A stretch of 64,000 nt of DNA from CAWCTB01 sp963798275 (GCA_963798275.1 CAWCTB010000009.1:62001-126000), one strand, 5' to 3'; shown: positions 11,009 to 19,335, counted from the stretch's first letter. The notes: generated from the sequence alone by a model not told the origin. Numbers and translations are program-made.

Positions 11009-11693
11009 ATGACTGTTACCAGGACGACCTTACGAATAATGGTGCTTGTCACCTTATGGGTGCGTGGTTGAACGCAACCCGCCGGCAAACTTTGCACCGC
11101 CACTCCCCCAAGGCTGTAACGGACAATGGTGGTGCCATATCAATTCCAACCAGTCCCTGTTAACGAGAGTCAGAATCCCTACAGTGCGGTGCTCTCCTCA
11201 GATCGGGTCTTTCGGCCCTCCCAGGGGGGTCTTTATGGGGGTCTACGATCAAGTGTGGACTGATTTGGTAACCGTACCCGGCAATGAATTTACGACGTGG
11301 TCTGTACCCGGTGTGCCGCTGTATGCCTTTGGCGCCTATTGGGACTTTTCTCCCGCTGGGTATGGCAACGGTCTGACGCTCACGATCAGTGGAAGTTTCG
11401 GGTCGTTGCACGTCGCCGACATCTGCAACCCGGCCAATTGCGTTTTGGACGTAGGTACTTGGGCCGTTCCAGATGGCAGCTGGTTCGGTGTCGTTACCAA
11501 CTTCCCATTCGACAGCTTCACCGATTTCTGCTGACCACCGAGCCGGGAAAGTTCCGAGACTTGTCGCTTTTCTTGATGTCGCCGGCGTGTTGGGACTGAT
11601 GGCGGAATCCGTACCCGAGCCGGGCAGCCTGGCATCCTGCTGGGTAGCGGAATCCTCGGCATCGCGGGCACGTTGCGCCGCAAGCTGTTTTAG
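11009..11693 (+). pseudogene. broken PEP-CTERM surface protein
   Basis: The C-terminus is a clear PEP-CTERM sorting tail: 'VPEPGSLA' (about 11610-11633) then, one frame over, 'ILLGSGILGIAGTLRRKLF' and TAG at 11691-11693. Upstream, a frame-0 stretch (11046-11534) gives a beta-rich exported-type sequence ('GNGLTLTISGSFGSLHVADI'). A hydrophobic leader can start at ATG 11009 ('TLRIMVLVTLW') in a third frame. At least three frame changes are needed (near 11060, 11520 and 11630). Either a real decayed gene or one hit by sequence errors. A good terminator follows. PEP-CTERM proteins are sorted by exosortase to the cell surface or exopolysaccharide. Confidence 0.6.
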
Positions 11694-11743
11694 ACTAACC
11701 GCTAGAAGCGGTTTCGATCCCAAGAAACCGTTGCAGTTTTGCA

Positions 11744-11766
11744 GCCGCCCCGCGGGGCGGCTTTTT
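11744..11766 (+). terminator. rho-independent terminator
   Basis: A perfect 8-bp GC-rich stem (GCCGCCCC at 11744-11751 and GGGGCGGC at 11754-11761, 2-base loop) followed by five T. It lies 50 bases after the PEP-CTERM stop. Confidence 0.8.
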
Positions 11767-11820
11767 GCTGGCCGCCCTGAGCCAAGAACGCGGGACATCG
11801 CGACCGAGACTTGCAGGTGC

Positions 11821-12583
11821 TCATTCGCCGGCGTGGGTAAAGGTGCGGAGGGCGAACTGGAAGCCCTCAGGCTGGACGAACACGCTACCTTGGTAGGGCC
11901 GGTCGATGTCGGCAATGGCGACCAGGACCAGTGAGATCAGGAAGCTGAGCACCACGCACCTGCAGGACGTGGAAGCGGAAGTTGGACACCCCGAAGAAGC
12001 ATGAGGCGGCGACCGTGATAATGCCGCCGGCAATCAACACCAGGCGGAGGATGCCGGGCAACTGTTCGCGGCTCTGCATGATGCGGATGCGGCGATACTC
12101 GGTGAGCATGCGCAGCTCTTCCACCATCTGGTAAACGGCGATGGCGTCGGCGCCGGAGTGCGCTTGGCTTTGCCCGGCCAGAGTCCAGAGCTGATTCACC
12201 ATGTCGTTAATTTCCGTCGGGATTGGCGACTGTGAGTGCATGGCGGGCCATTCCTGCTCGACCACTGCCTGGGCATACTTGCGGCAGAGATCCCGGATGG
12301 CCTGGCCGTGGGAGGTCTGCAGCTGCCCGCTGATGCGCCAGATGTTGACCAACGCGTTGGCCTCTTGCTCCTCATTGGCTTCCGCCTGCTGAAAGTTGTT
12401 CCAGACGCCGGAAAGCATGAAGGCGAGGATGACAGCATAGGTGGTTCCAATGACGGCGACCACCGCGCCGGTGAAGTCGTTCGACTCCTTACGACGGTCG
12501 GCAGCGGAGGAGCGGGTGACCACGAACAGGAACGCCAGGGCCGCCAAGACGCAGGCGATGATGATGAAGATGTCCCAGAGCAT
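11821..12583 (-). CDS. DUF4239-type membrane protein, frameshift near C-terminus
   Basis: Reads from ATG 12583. Two N-terminal hydrophobic helices ('DIFIIIACVLAALAFLFVV' and 'VAVIGTTYAVILAFMLSGV') are followed by a helical soluble domain, then two more membrane helices at the C-terminus. This is the layout of the DUF4239 family, which has no known function. The frame breaks at about 11965: the first frame ends in 'GVSNFRFHVLQV' and the next supplies 'VLSFLISLVLVAIADIDRPYQG...' ending at 11821. 'IDRPYQGSVFV' is a conserved end of this family, so the join is well supported. Confidence 0.7.
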
Positions 12584-12675
12584 AGCTTTATGGCCCCGTC
12601 AAAACAGCAGTCTTGAAGTGCCAATGAGCTTACACCGGAGCCCGAAAGATGGGGAGAGGGAATTGTTGCTAGCGG

Positions 12676-14311
12676 TTAACCCAGGAGCAAGATCTTGTGT
12701 TCGGGACAGCGCGCCTGGGCCGAGTCGATGAGGCGGTCGATGAGCTCCGGACCATATTTCGCGAGGAAATAAACGGCGGCGATTTCGCGCTCCTGGAGAG
12801 TCTTCCTGGGATAGAGGGCGTTCTCGATTTGAGCGGCGTGGCGCACGATGACTTCATTGCGGCGTAGTTCGGCGACGGCGGCACGCTTCTCGAGACGGTT
12901 GACCTGATAACGCATCTTGTTGGCGGCGCGCTGGGCAGCTTCAACCAGTGTGGGGTCGAGCGAACGCAGCGATTCGGAGATGCGCTGCATCGCCTCTTCG
13001 ACGGCCATGCGGCCATGCAGAAAGTCATCCTTGAGCTGCGGTGGCAGTTCGCGGGCGGCGATGCAGTCGCGCAACTCACCTTCGCCATGGAAGAGCTCGG
13101 GCAGCTCGACCTGGTATTTCGTCAGCAGCCGTTCGATGCGCGGCTCAATGAGGGTGGCGCTCAGACGGGGCAGTACTGGGGTGACGCGGCCCAGCAGCTT
13201 CTCGTAGATGACTCCCACTTGGGCGAAGTAGGCGATCTCGGCGGGGCCTCCGATGTAGCCCAGGGTGGGAAGCCAGTAGTCCTGGAGTACCGGGCGCAGG
13301 AGGACGTTGGGATTGAAGTCTTCCGGGTGCTCCGTGATGTTGTGCTTTAGCTGGTCGAGCGAAAGCCGCTCGCGACGAATGGAGAAGCCGCCGTTGGCGC
13401 GATGCAGTGGAACCCGTTTGCCATTGACGAGCGCGAACAACGGCGTGGATTCGTCGGTGACCTTGACCTGCTCGTGATAATGGGCTGCGCGCAGCTCGCG
13501 GTTGCGCGCCAGCAATGCCTGATCGAGTTCAGGGGCGCGTTCGACCGCATCGAGGAACAAGGGCGTTGCGATGCGATGGAGCCGGGGGTCGGAAGGATCG
13601 AGCAGGATGAGCCCGTGGTTGCCGAATATGCGGGCGTAGAGCTTGGCGAAGGCGTTGGAGAAAGTTTCGCCCTCGCGGTAACTCTCGCGAAGGAAGTCGG
13701 CGGCCAGCGAGTCTCCCAGCAATTCGGCGGCCTGGTTCGCAAGCTCGTTACTGCCCTCTGCGAAACGCATGTTGGCGACGGGCGCGTCTTCGATGCCAAC
13801 GGTATTGGCCGTGAAGGGAACCAGGTTGAAGTCGTGGGTCAGCAGCAGAGACTGGTTGATCTCGGCGACATCGTGGTCCTCGGTGGCCATCCAGAAGACG
13901 GGCACGCAGGGCACGCCGGAGCGCTCCACCTGCTGGGCCAGCGCCAGCACCGATGCCGCTTTCAGGAACGAAAGCAGCGGACCGCCAAACAAGCCAACTT
14001 GCTGCCCGGTAACGACGGCGTGTGCGCCATCGCGCAGGCGCTGGATGTTGCGCAAGGCGGCATCCGATCCGCCCCAAGCGCGGTTCTGCCTTTCGAGGGC
14101 GTCGGCGACGCGGGCGTGGATTTCCGTGCCATGCGGAACCAACCTTGCTGAACGCGGTGACTTGGGCGGCGTCGGGAGAATGCGGATAGAAGGGACGAAC
14201 TTCGGGAGCGTAGGTAAGGAAATCGGAGAAGATACGGGTGGTGTGGGGGATGGCGGTGAAGGGAATGCACTCGGGAATCACGCGCGGCACTCCGAAGCGT
14301 GAGCCGGGCAA
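12676..14311 (-). CDS. bshC: bacillithiol synthase BshC, frameshift near N-terminus
   Basis: BshC adds cysteine to glucosaminyl-malate in the last step of bacillithiol synthesis. The N-terminal piece ('ECIPFTAIPHTTRIFSDFL', from about 14311) and the main frame from about 14142 ('VVTGQQVGLFGGPLLSFLKA', 'VPVFWMATEDHDVAEIN', 'YIGGPAEIAYFAQVG') match the family core, which is Rossmann-like with a long coiled-coil near the C-terminus (about residues 440-500). 'GQQVGLFGGP' and 'ATEDHD' are the most diagnostic. One frame change at about 14140-14150 separates the halves. Total about 540 residues, as expected. No other bacillithiol genes are in the window. Confidence 0.88.
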
Positions 14312-14510
14312 CAGCAGGCGATCATGTGTGGTTGCCGAAACATCGCGAGAACGTATCAGCCGATCGAAAGCCCGAACCCACCGGCCCAGTCTGTACGCTA
14401 CGAGAGTAACAGGCGCACAAAACCTTTGGATGATTTGACTTGGCAGGGGATGCAGGATTCGTCCCGGGAGAATCGCGGGCGGTCACCGCGACATCTACAT
14501 AGGCGACGAT

Positions 14511-14539
14511 TTGGACTTCGCCGCCAGCAGTGGTAGAGT
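14511..14539 (+). promoter_or_regulatory. sigma-70-type promoter of ssrA
   Basis: TTGGAC (14511-14516), a 17-base spacer and TAGAGT (14534-14539). The predicted start is about 20 bases before the mature tmRNA 5' end, leaving a short leader for RNase P removal. Confidence 0.55.
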
Positions 14540-14564
14540 GAGGTTGACCGTAGCATCCACCCGT

Positions 14565-14931
14565 GGGGGCGTCACGGCTTCGACGGAAGTGATTGCGGCA
14601 AAGAGGCATACCGGAGTGCATGCATCCGTAATCGTGTGCAAAACTAGAATTGCCAACCAAAACCTGGCATACGCAGCTTAATTAATTAAGTTGCCGTCTT
14701 CCCCGGCTTTGCTCATGGGCCGGGAGCAGGCGTCGCACAGTGAGCTGGTCTTGAATTTTACGTCTGGAAATTCGAGACGAGACTATCAGGCTGGCCGAAC
14801 CCGTTTCTTGTCGGTTCTGAGCGGGGTTGGCGAGAGTGCCGCTGGCGACCGGCGCGGGAACCCGACTAAGTATGTAGTCTCTTGGCTGACAGCATTTTCG
14901 GACGCGGGTTCAACTCCCGCCGCCTCCACCA
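14565..14931 (+). ncRNA. ssrA: transfer-messenger RNA (tmRNA)
   Basis: One-piece tmRNA of 367 bases for rescue of stalled ribosomes. The 5' end GGGGGCG pairs with CGCCTCC before the encoded 3' ACCA (acceptor stem). The conserved 'GGCTTCGAC' block follows the 5' end, and the T arm ('GGGTTCAACTCCC') ends at 14919. The tag frame runs 14652-14681: Ala-Asn-Gln-Asn-Leu-Ala-Tyr-Ala-Ala then TAA, a standard AA-ended degradation tag. The 3' 24 bases recur at 18114-18137, marking it as an integration site. Confidence 0.95.
14908..14931 (+). repeat. att-like direct repeat, ssrA end
   Basis: The last 24 bases of ssrA (T-arm 3' side, acceptor strand and CCA) are repeated exactly at 18114-18137, 3206 bases downstream. 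Exact duplication of a tRNA-like 3' end is the usual footprint of tyrosine-integrase insertion. Confidence 0.75.
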
Positions 14932-15042
14932 TAGTCATTAAGTAGTTTATTTTCAATGGCTTACGCATGACGAGCTTCGACGCACCTTCACACGGCGGCA
15001 TCCCCGGGGCGTACGCTGCCTGACAGCTTCAATTAAGATCAG

Positions 15043-15702
15043 CTACAGTTTTGCCCCCTTGATCCTTACTTTCGGGGAGGCAACGTCGACAGAAAAATCG
15101 ATAACGTACCTGACAGGGTTTGCGCAGAACAAACAGGGAATTTCCTGAATTTCGTGCAAGTCTTCTTGCAGGATGCTCAAGGGAAAAGACCGGAGGCATT
15201 GGGTGCAGGTCAGCACGATGAAAGGCACCCCGTTGGAGTCCTTCCCGTTCCGAGGTATCCAGACCGGAGCCGACTGGCGGCGATGGTTTATCGCCCGCGC
15301 TGCCCTGGTTTTAATCAATTCGGCCACAGCGTGCAAGAGTTCTTCGGGATGATGCCGCCCCTTGCTGTAGAAAGCATCAGCGATGACTCCGCCGGGAACC
15401 TGATCACCGAAATCGTAAGCCCCGCTAACCGCAATCACTGGGATTTCAGGAAAGCGACGACGCACCACAGAGAGGAACTCGAAGCCCGACATTTGCGGCA
15501 TGTTGAGGTCGGAGACGATGACGTCCGGGAGCACGCTTGCGAGCTGCAAAAGCGCATCGAAGCCGTGTTCGGCGGTATGGACATCGTATCCTGCCGACTT
15601 CAGCAGCATTGATGTGCTCTCGCGAATGCTCGTCTCATCATCGACGACGAGAACTCGGTGCTTAACTGTGTTGTTCGTGCATGGCTGCCCCCACTTCAGC
15701 AT
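15043..15702 (-). CDS. response-regulator receiver fused to a C-terminal zinc ribbon
   Basis: Residues about 15-130 form a CheY-like receiver: acidic pair D21/D22, phosphoacceptor D65 ('PDVIVSDLNMPQMSG'), and 'IPVIAVSG' for the conserved Ser/Thr position. The usual Lys region is 'FYSKG', so phosphorylation chemistry looks intact. The C-terminal part has no HTH. Instead it has two CxxC pairs (C166/C169 and C190/C193), a likely zinc ribbon. So the output is probably protein or nucleic-acid contact through the ribbon. No histidine kinase is adjacent. It lies within the ssrA island. Confidence 0.78.
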   Translation of the reverse strand: MLKWGQPCTNNTVKHRVLVVDDETSIRESTSMLLKSAGYDVHTAEHGFDALLQLASVLPDVIVSDLNMPQMSGFEFLSVVRRRFPEIPVIAVSGAYDFGDQVPGGVIADAFYSKGRHHPEELLHAVAELIKTRAARAINHRRQSAPVWIPRNGKDSNGVPFIVLTCTQCLRSFPLSILQEDLHEIQEIPCLFCANPVRYVIDFSVDVASPKVRIKGAKL

Positions 15703-15756
15703 TTACTAGAAGCTGTTGTCCTTCGCATCGAAGCCGCACAAAACCTGCACCCGCTC

Positions 15757-16539
15757 TTATTCCTGCAGAAAGATGTTGAGGAGGGAGTTATGAACCCGAA
15801 TCTCGCCGTTATATTCAACGAAGCCCAGTTTTCTGAAGCGATTCATGAAAAAGCTCACTCGGGACCGGGTTGTGCCAATCATCTCCGCCAATATCTCCTG
15901 GCTGATCTTAGGAACCACCGTTTCCGGTTTGCTCTCCTTGCCGAATTGGGCGAGCAGTAACAGAATTCTCGCCAGCCGCTTTTCGCTGGAGTTGAAAAGC
16001 TGATCGACCAGGTCTGCTTGGATGCGAGCGTTGCGGGTAAGCAGAAAGGAGACGAATACATTCGAAAATGCGGGTTCTTGATGAAGTGCGCGGACCATTT
16101 CCGCTTTGCTAATTCTGAGCAGTGCACACTCGGTCATCGCGCTAGCCGTCGCGAGTCGAAGAGGATGAGCTGAGACCATGCAATCCTCCCCCAGGAATTC
16201 TCCGGCACCCACCAAGGCAAGCGTCGCTTCTTTTCCGCTTGCGGAGGTGACAGTGACTCTTAGCCGGCCCGTCTGCACGTAAAAAATCGCGTCGGTAGGG
16301 TCGCCTTGCGCGTACGCCGTGGCATTCTTTTTCAGATTGAAAATCTTCCTGCCCAACCCAGCTCTCGCCAGAAAGGCCTCGGGATCGAAAACCGTATCGC
16401 CATTGGTTGGTTGCGGCTTGGGGGTTTGAAGCCGGGAAGGCGTTGCAATTTCGCGGGCGGCGAGTTTTGCGGACCGCACCGAATCGACCCGTTCGGCAGG
16501 ACGGCCCCGGCTGCGGGTTGGAATGCCCCTGGCGCTCAT
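15757..16539 (-). CDS. Crp/Fnr-family transcription regulator
   Basis: 260 residues. After a 45-residue basic tail comes a cyclic-nucleotide-binding-like beta domain ('ATAYAQGDPTDAIFYVQTGRLRVTVTS...GEFLGEDCM', about 70-180). A long dimer helix follows, then a winged HTH ('ISQEILAEMIGTTRSRVSFFMNRFRKLGFVEY', about 210-245). The glycine/arginine phosphate cassette of true cAMP binders is not evident, so the signal is unknown. Divergent from the second regulator at 17000. The roughly 460-base gap holds two palindromes (see the separate entries). Confidence 0.82.
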   Translation of the reverse strand: MSARGIPTRSRGRPAERVDSVRSAKLAAREIATPSRLQTPKPQPTNGDTVFDPEAFLARAGLGRKIFNLKKNATAYAQGDPTDAIFYVQTGRLRVTVTSASGKEATLALVGAGEFLGEDCMVSAHPLRLATASAMTECALLRISKAEMVRALHQEPAFSNVFVSFLLTRNARIQADLVDQLFNSSEKRLARILLLLAQFGKESKPETVVPKISQEILAEMIGTTRSRVSFFMNRFRKLGFVEYNGEIRVHNSLLNIFLQE

Positions 16540-16655
16540 TTCCTACCTCCGAAAAGACAGCGCTGGCACTTCGACATCAGACCTGTTGGAGGGGCTGAAA
16601 CAAAATGGGATTCCCGTGGTTATGATCACCCGGCCCGGCGAGAACCACGGGGACC

Positions 16656-16683
16656 ATATTACTTCCCCCTGTTGGAGTAATAT
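16656..16683. promoter_or_regulatory. inverted repeat between divergent regulator genes
   Basis: Perfect 8-bp arms ATATTACT (16656-16663) and AGTAATAT (16676-16683) separated by 12 bases, 117 bases upstream of the leftward Crp/Fnr gene. A candidate operator, by position and symmetry only. Confidence 0.35.
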
Positions 16684-16838
16684 CACACGCCAATTCTGCT
16701 GGTCGGTTGGGCAGACTACATACGCAGATTCTTGTTGGTTCGGCCCATTTCGGGACCTTCTTTGAAGTGGCGGAATCGCTTAAGCGTGGGTCCCGTTTCG
16801 TGCGTCGCGATGCTTGCGCGTACCAGCGGTAACGCCAA

Positions 16839-16882
16839 TGTAGGACACCCTACAGAAGCGCTGCGTTTGGGGACCGTATAAT
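16839..16882 (+). promoter_or_regulatory. candidate Crp/Fnr-activated (class II) promoter
   Basis: A perfect palindrome TGTAGG-N4-CCTACA (16839-16854) precedes a consensus -10 TATAAT (16877-16882). No -35 hexamer exists at the right distance. With a start near 16889, the palindrome centre sits at about -42, exactly where a class II Crp/Fnr activator binds. It likely drives the regulator at 17000, perhaps by autoregulation or by the neighbour. Confidence 0.5.
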
Positions 16883-16893
16883 GTTCCGAGCGG

Positions 16894-16943
16894 AACGAAT
16901 AGGTAGGGTTTTTGTTTTAACGAATAGGTAGGGTTTTTGTTTT
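16894..16943 (+). repeat. 25-bp perfect tandem duplication in a leader
   Basis: A 25-base unit occurs twice back to back (16894-16918 and 16919-16943), each containing TAGGTAGGG and ending in a T-rich run. It lies just downstream of the predicted transcription start of the Crp/Fnr-type gene. Confidence 0.85.
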
Positions 16944-16999
16944 GCAGACCACAGGGGTTAGTTCACTCCCGCATCTGGGATGGTTTTCGGTTCTGGTTT

Positions 17000-17749
17000 A
17001 TGGCACGCAAAGACCCCCAAATGGCGCAGTCCGGCGAGCGGACGAATACCGATGGGAAACCAGTCAGCAACATAATACTTCTATCGATCTCCGATAGCGA
17101 CTACAGCTCACTTCGTCCTCATCTCGAATACGTCAGCTTGCCAAACCATCTAGTCCTTCACGAGGCGGGTGGAAAGCTAGAATTTGCGTATTTCCCGAAT
17201 CGAGGTTTGGTTTCTCTTGTAGTCGTAATGAAAGATGGAAAAACGGCCGAAGCTGGCATAGTTGGAAATGAGGGCTTTACAGGAACAATGGCGGCTGTTG
17301 GCCTGAGCAGGAGCCCACTTCGAGCGGTGGTACAAATCACGGGGGATGGATTTCGGGTAAAGGTCGAGGCTTTGCGAAACACTTTCGAATCCGCTGTACA
17401 TCTTCAATTGATGTTGAGCCGCTACGCCGCAATTCAGGGTATGCAGGTTGCACAAACAGCCGCGTGTAATCGGCTCCACGGTATTGAGCAGCGCCTTGCG
17501 CGGTGGTTGCTAATGACGCAGGATAGAGTGGATTCAGGGTCGCTGCCCATCACTCATGATTTTCTCGCAACGATGTTAGGGACAGATAGACCTACCGTGA
17601 GCTTGGCAGCTGGCGTTTTGCAGAGGAAGGGGCTCATCGAGTACACCCGTGGTGCAGTGAAGATTGTGAACCGCAATAAACTTGAAGACTCCGCCTGCGA
17701 GTGCTACGGGGTTATCCAACACTACAATGGTGACCTTGGCTTGAAATAA
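17000..17749 (+). CDS. Crp/Fnr-family transcription regulator
   Basis: The start is placed at ATG 17000; TTG 16937 and ATG 17021 are alternatives because no clear ribosome-binding site is visible. The protein has a cNMP-binding-like beta-roll ('YVSLPNHLVLHEAGGKLEFAYFP...' with 'GFTGTMAAVGL' in place of the classic cassette), a long connecting helix ('IEQRLARWLLMTQDRV') and a winged HTH ('ITHDFLATMLGTDRPTVSLAAGVLQRKGLIEY'). It belongs to the acidobacterial/proteobacterial Crp-like subgroup lacking obvious cAMP residues. Preceded by the candidate class II promoter and the 25-bp tandem repeat. Confidence 0.83.
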   Translation: MARKDPQMAQSGERTNTDGKPVSNIILLSISDSDYSSLRPHLEYVSLPNHLVLHEAGGKLEFAYFPNRGLVSLVVVMKDGKTAEAGIVGNEGFTGTMAAVGLSRSPLRAVVQITGDGFRVKVEALRNTFESAVHLQLMLSRYAAIQGMQVAQTAACNRLHGIEQRLARWLLMTQDRVDSGSLPITHDFLATMLGTDRPTVSLAAGVLQRKGLIEYTRGAVKIVNRNKLEDSACECYGVIQHYNGDLGLK

Positions 17750-17985
17750 GCACGGAAGTGAAGACTCGTCCTGCGCTTGTTGATGAATTCCCTATACACC
17801 AACCACCGTTCAATCGATGTGGCCATGCATGCTCGTTGCTCACTCGCACCAAGTCTGGACGGTTCTGGGCAGATGGCCGCAAGCAGGAAGTTATCCGACG
17901 CTTTGTGTCGGCTTATGAATCCAAACAATCGGAGCGCCGAGATCGCGCGCGAATGGTTCATCCATTTCTGGATGACTTGAGTTGA

Positions 17986-18137
17986 GGGCGCGGCAAGAGT
18001 CGCGCCCCTTCTGTGGTCAATACACGGTCAACGATTTGCCCACTTTCGAGTGTTCAGCGTTTTGTGCGCCCCTAAAGATTCAATAAGTTCCCTGTTTTCA
18101 ACGCGACGCGAAAGTTCAACTCCCGCCGCCTCCACCA
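17986..18137 (+). repeat. att-flank repeat, copy A
   Basis: About 150 bases: a GC hairpin (GGGCGCG 17986-17992 with CGCGCCC 18001-18007), a stretch from about 18011 to 18044 identical to copy B, then diverged sequence, and finally the 24-base ssrA 3'-end copy (18114-18137). Copy B is at 19191-19335. Inside the shared block 'GGTCAA' occurs twice, as integrase arm sites often do (inference). Confidence 0.7.
18114..18137 (+). repeat. att-like direct repeat, distal copy of the ssrA 3' end
   Basis: Identical to 14908-14931. Only the 3' 24 bases of ssrA are present here, with no upstream tmRNA body, so this is an integration scar and not a second tmRNA gene. Confidence 0.75.
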
Positions 18138-18169
18138 GTAAGTATTCTTATTTTCAAAATTTCAAACTT

Positions 18170-18194
18170 AAATCGGGCTTCAGCCCGCTGATTT
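18170..18194. repeat. hairpin just beyond the distal att copy
   Basis: AAATC-GGGCT (18170-18179) pairs with AGCCC and GATTT (to 18194), with a 2-base loop and a small bulge. A symmetric element that could serve as a terminator or REP-like sequence. Confidence 0.35.
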
Positions 18195-18337
18195 CCATTC
18201 CCACAAAGATCAATCAGTGCAGCGCGCACTCGCCTGGCTCAGGTAGCGTGCCGTTGTGACCTCTACGAGGTTTTGACAAACCTGGAAGGCAGGCATAACC
18301 TCAAATTCCTTACCACTGTCAGAATCAGGAGACAAGC

Positions 18338-19117
18338 ATGAAGAAGATGCTATGCGTTGTTTTGTGGTTTCTCCCTGCGATGTTGTTTGCGCAAAGCCCG
18401 TTCGACGGCACCTGGAAGACCAACATGGCCGAGTCCAAGCTGTCGCAAAAGCCCGTCGTGTTTTCCGTGAACAATGGGATGTACGACTGCGACAGTTGCG
18501 CCCCCAAAATCAAGAACGTAAAGGCTGACGGGCAGGACCAGCCCGTCGCCGGCCAGCCGTATGACACGCTCGCGGTGCAGGTTGTGGACGCCAACACCGT
18601 CCATTTCACCGCCAAGAAAGCCGGCAAGCCCACGTTTGATTCGGTCAGGACTGCTTCGGCCGATGGGAAAACACTGACCGTTTCCAGCACCAACTATCCC
18701 GCCGACGGCAGCGCCACCTACAAGGCAGAAAGCAAATGGGCACGCGTTTCCAAAGGACCTGCCGGATCCAATGCAGCCTCTGGTGCCTGGCGCGTCCAGA
18801 ACGTGAATGAAGACGCCGCCGGGCTCACCAGCACCTGGAAGGGCGGGGGCGATTCGCTGAGCATGTCGACCCCGACCGGCGAAAGCTGGGAAGCCAAGCT
18901 CGATGGCAAAGAGTACCCGGTGAAAGGTACCTATGCGAATGAGACTGTGTCGGTGAAGCCGGCGGGGGACCGCTCCGTCGAAGTGACCTACAAGCGCGAT
19001 GGCAAACTGTGGACCGTGGAGAAGATCACGGTCTCGCCCGATGGGAAGAAAATGACCACCCTCGCCGACAACAAGCAAACCGGAAGAGTCTCGACGCTTG
19101 TCGACGAAAAGCAATAA
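18338..19117 (+). CDS. secreted hypothetical protein
   Basis: ATG 18338 has an AGGAG-type site 8 bases upstream and opens a signal peptide ('MLCVVLWFLPAMLFAQ', cleavage after about residue 19). The mature 240 residues are beta-rich and contain two related halves with 'F/DGTWKTNMAESKLS' and 'STWKGGGDSLSMSTPTGESWEAKLDG', suggesting an internal duplication of a lipocalin-like or DUF-type sheet. Such proteins are common and unnamed in Acidobacteria. The gene lies between att-flank copies A and B, so it may be cargo of the second integrated unit. Confidence 0.72.
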   Translation: MKKMLCVVLWFLPAMLFAQSPFDGTWKTNMAESKLSQKPVVFSVNNGMYDCDSCAPKIKNVKADGQDQPVAGQPYDTLAVQVVDANTVHFTAKKAGKPTFDSVRTASADGKTLTVSSTNYPADGSATYKAESKWARVSKGPAGSNAASGAWRVQNVNEDAAGLTSTWKGGGDSLSMSTPTGESWEAKLDGKEYPVKGTYANETVSVKPAGDRSVEVTYKRDGKLWTVEKITVSPDGKKMTTLADNKQTGRVSTLVDEKQ

Positions 19118-19190
19118 CGAAAGTTGAATGCGGGGAACCTGATGGCCGCTTCCCGCTTTGACGCGGGAAGCGCACTCCTTCCAAAGTGCG

Positions 19191-19335
19191 GGGCGCGGCG
19201 AGAGCCGCACCTTTCCTGTGGTCAATACACGGTCAACGATTTGCCCACTTCGGAGGGTCCTGCGTTTCGTGGGCCGCTAACGATTCAAATACGTTCCCTG
19301 TTTTCAGTGCGACAGCAAAGTTCGACTCTCGCCGT
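19191..19335 (+). repeat. att-flank repeat, copy B (degraded)
   Basis: A diverged direct copy of 17986-18137: a similar GC start, an identical middle stretch of more than 30 bases, then 'GTTCGACTCTCGCCG' (from 19320), which matches the ssrA T arm at 13 of 15 positions before homology stops. Reads as an older integration boundary. Confidence 0.6.

Larger units (their letters stand above)
14932..18137. mobile_element. candidate ssrA-integrated island, integrase lost or absent
   Basis: A 3.2-kb segment bounded by the ssrA 3' end (14908-14931) and an identical 24-base copy (18114-18137). It carries a receiver/zinc-ribbon protein and two divergent Crp/Fnr-type regulators and looks lower in GC than flanking housekeeping DNA. 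No integrase gene is visible inside, so this is either a remnant, a non-autonomous element or part of a tandem array with the next unit (to about 19335). Known biology: tmRNA genes are frequent island targets. The island call itself is inference. Confidence 0.55.

Noticed and set aside
17758..17985. 75-codon ORF as an integrase remnant
   Set aside because: No Arg-His-Arg-Tyr catalytic pattern or family match, and overlapping frames are equally open.
18114..18137. A second tmRNA or tRNA gene
   Set aside because: Only the 3' 24 bases are present, with no body or 5' acceptor strand; it is an integration scar.
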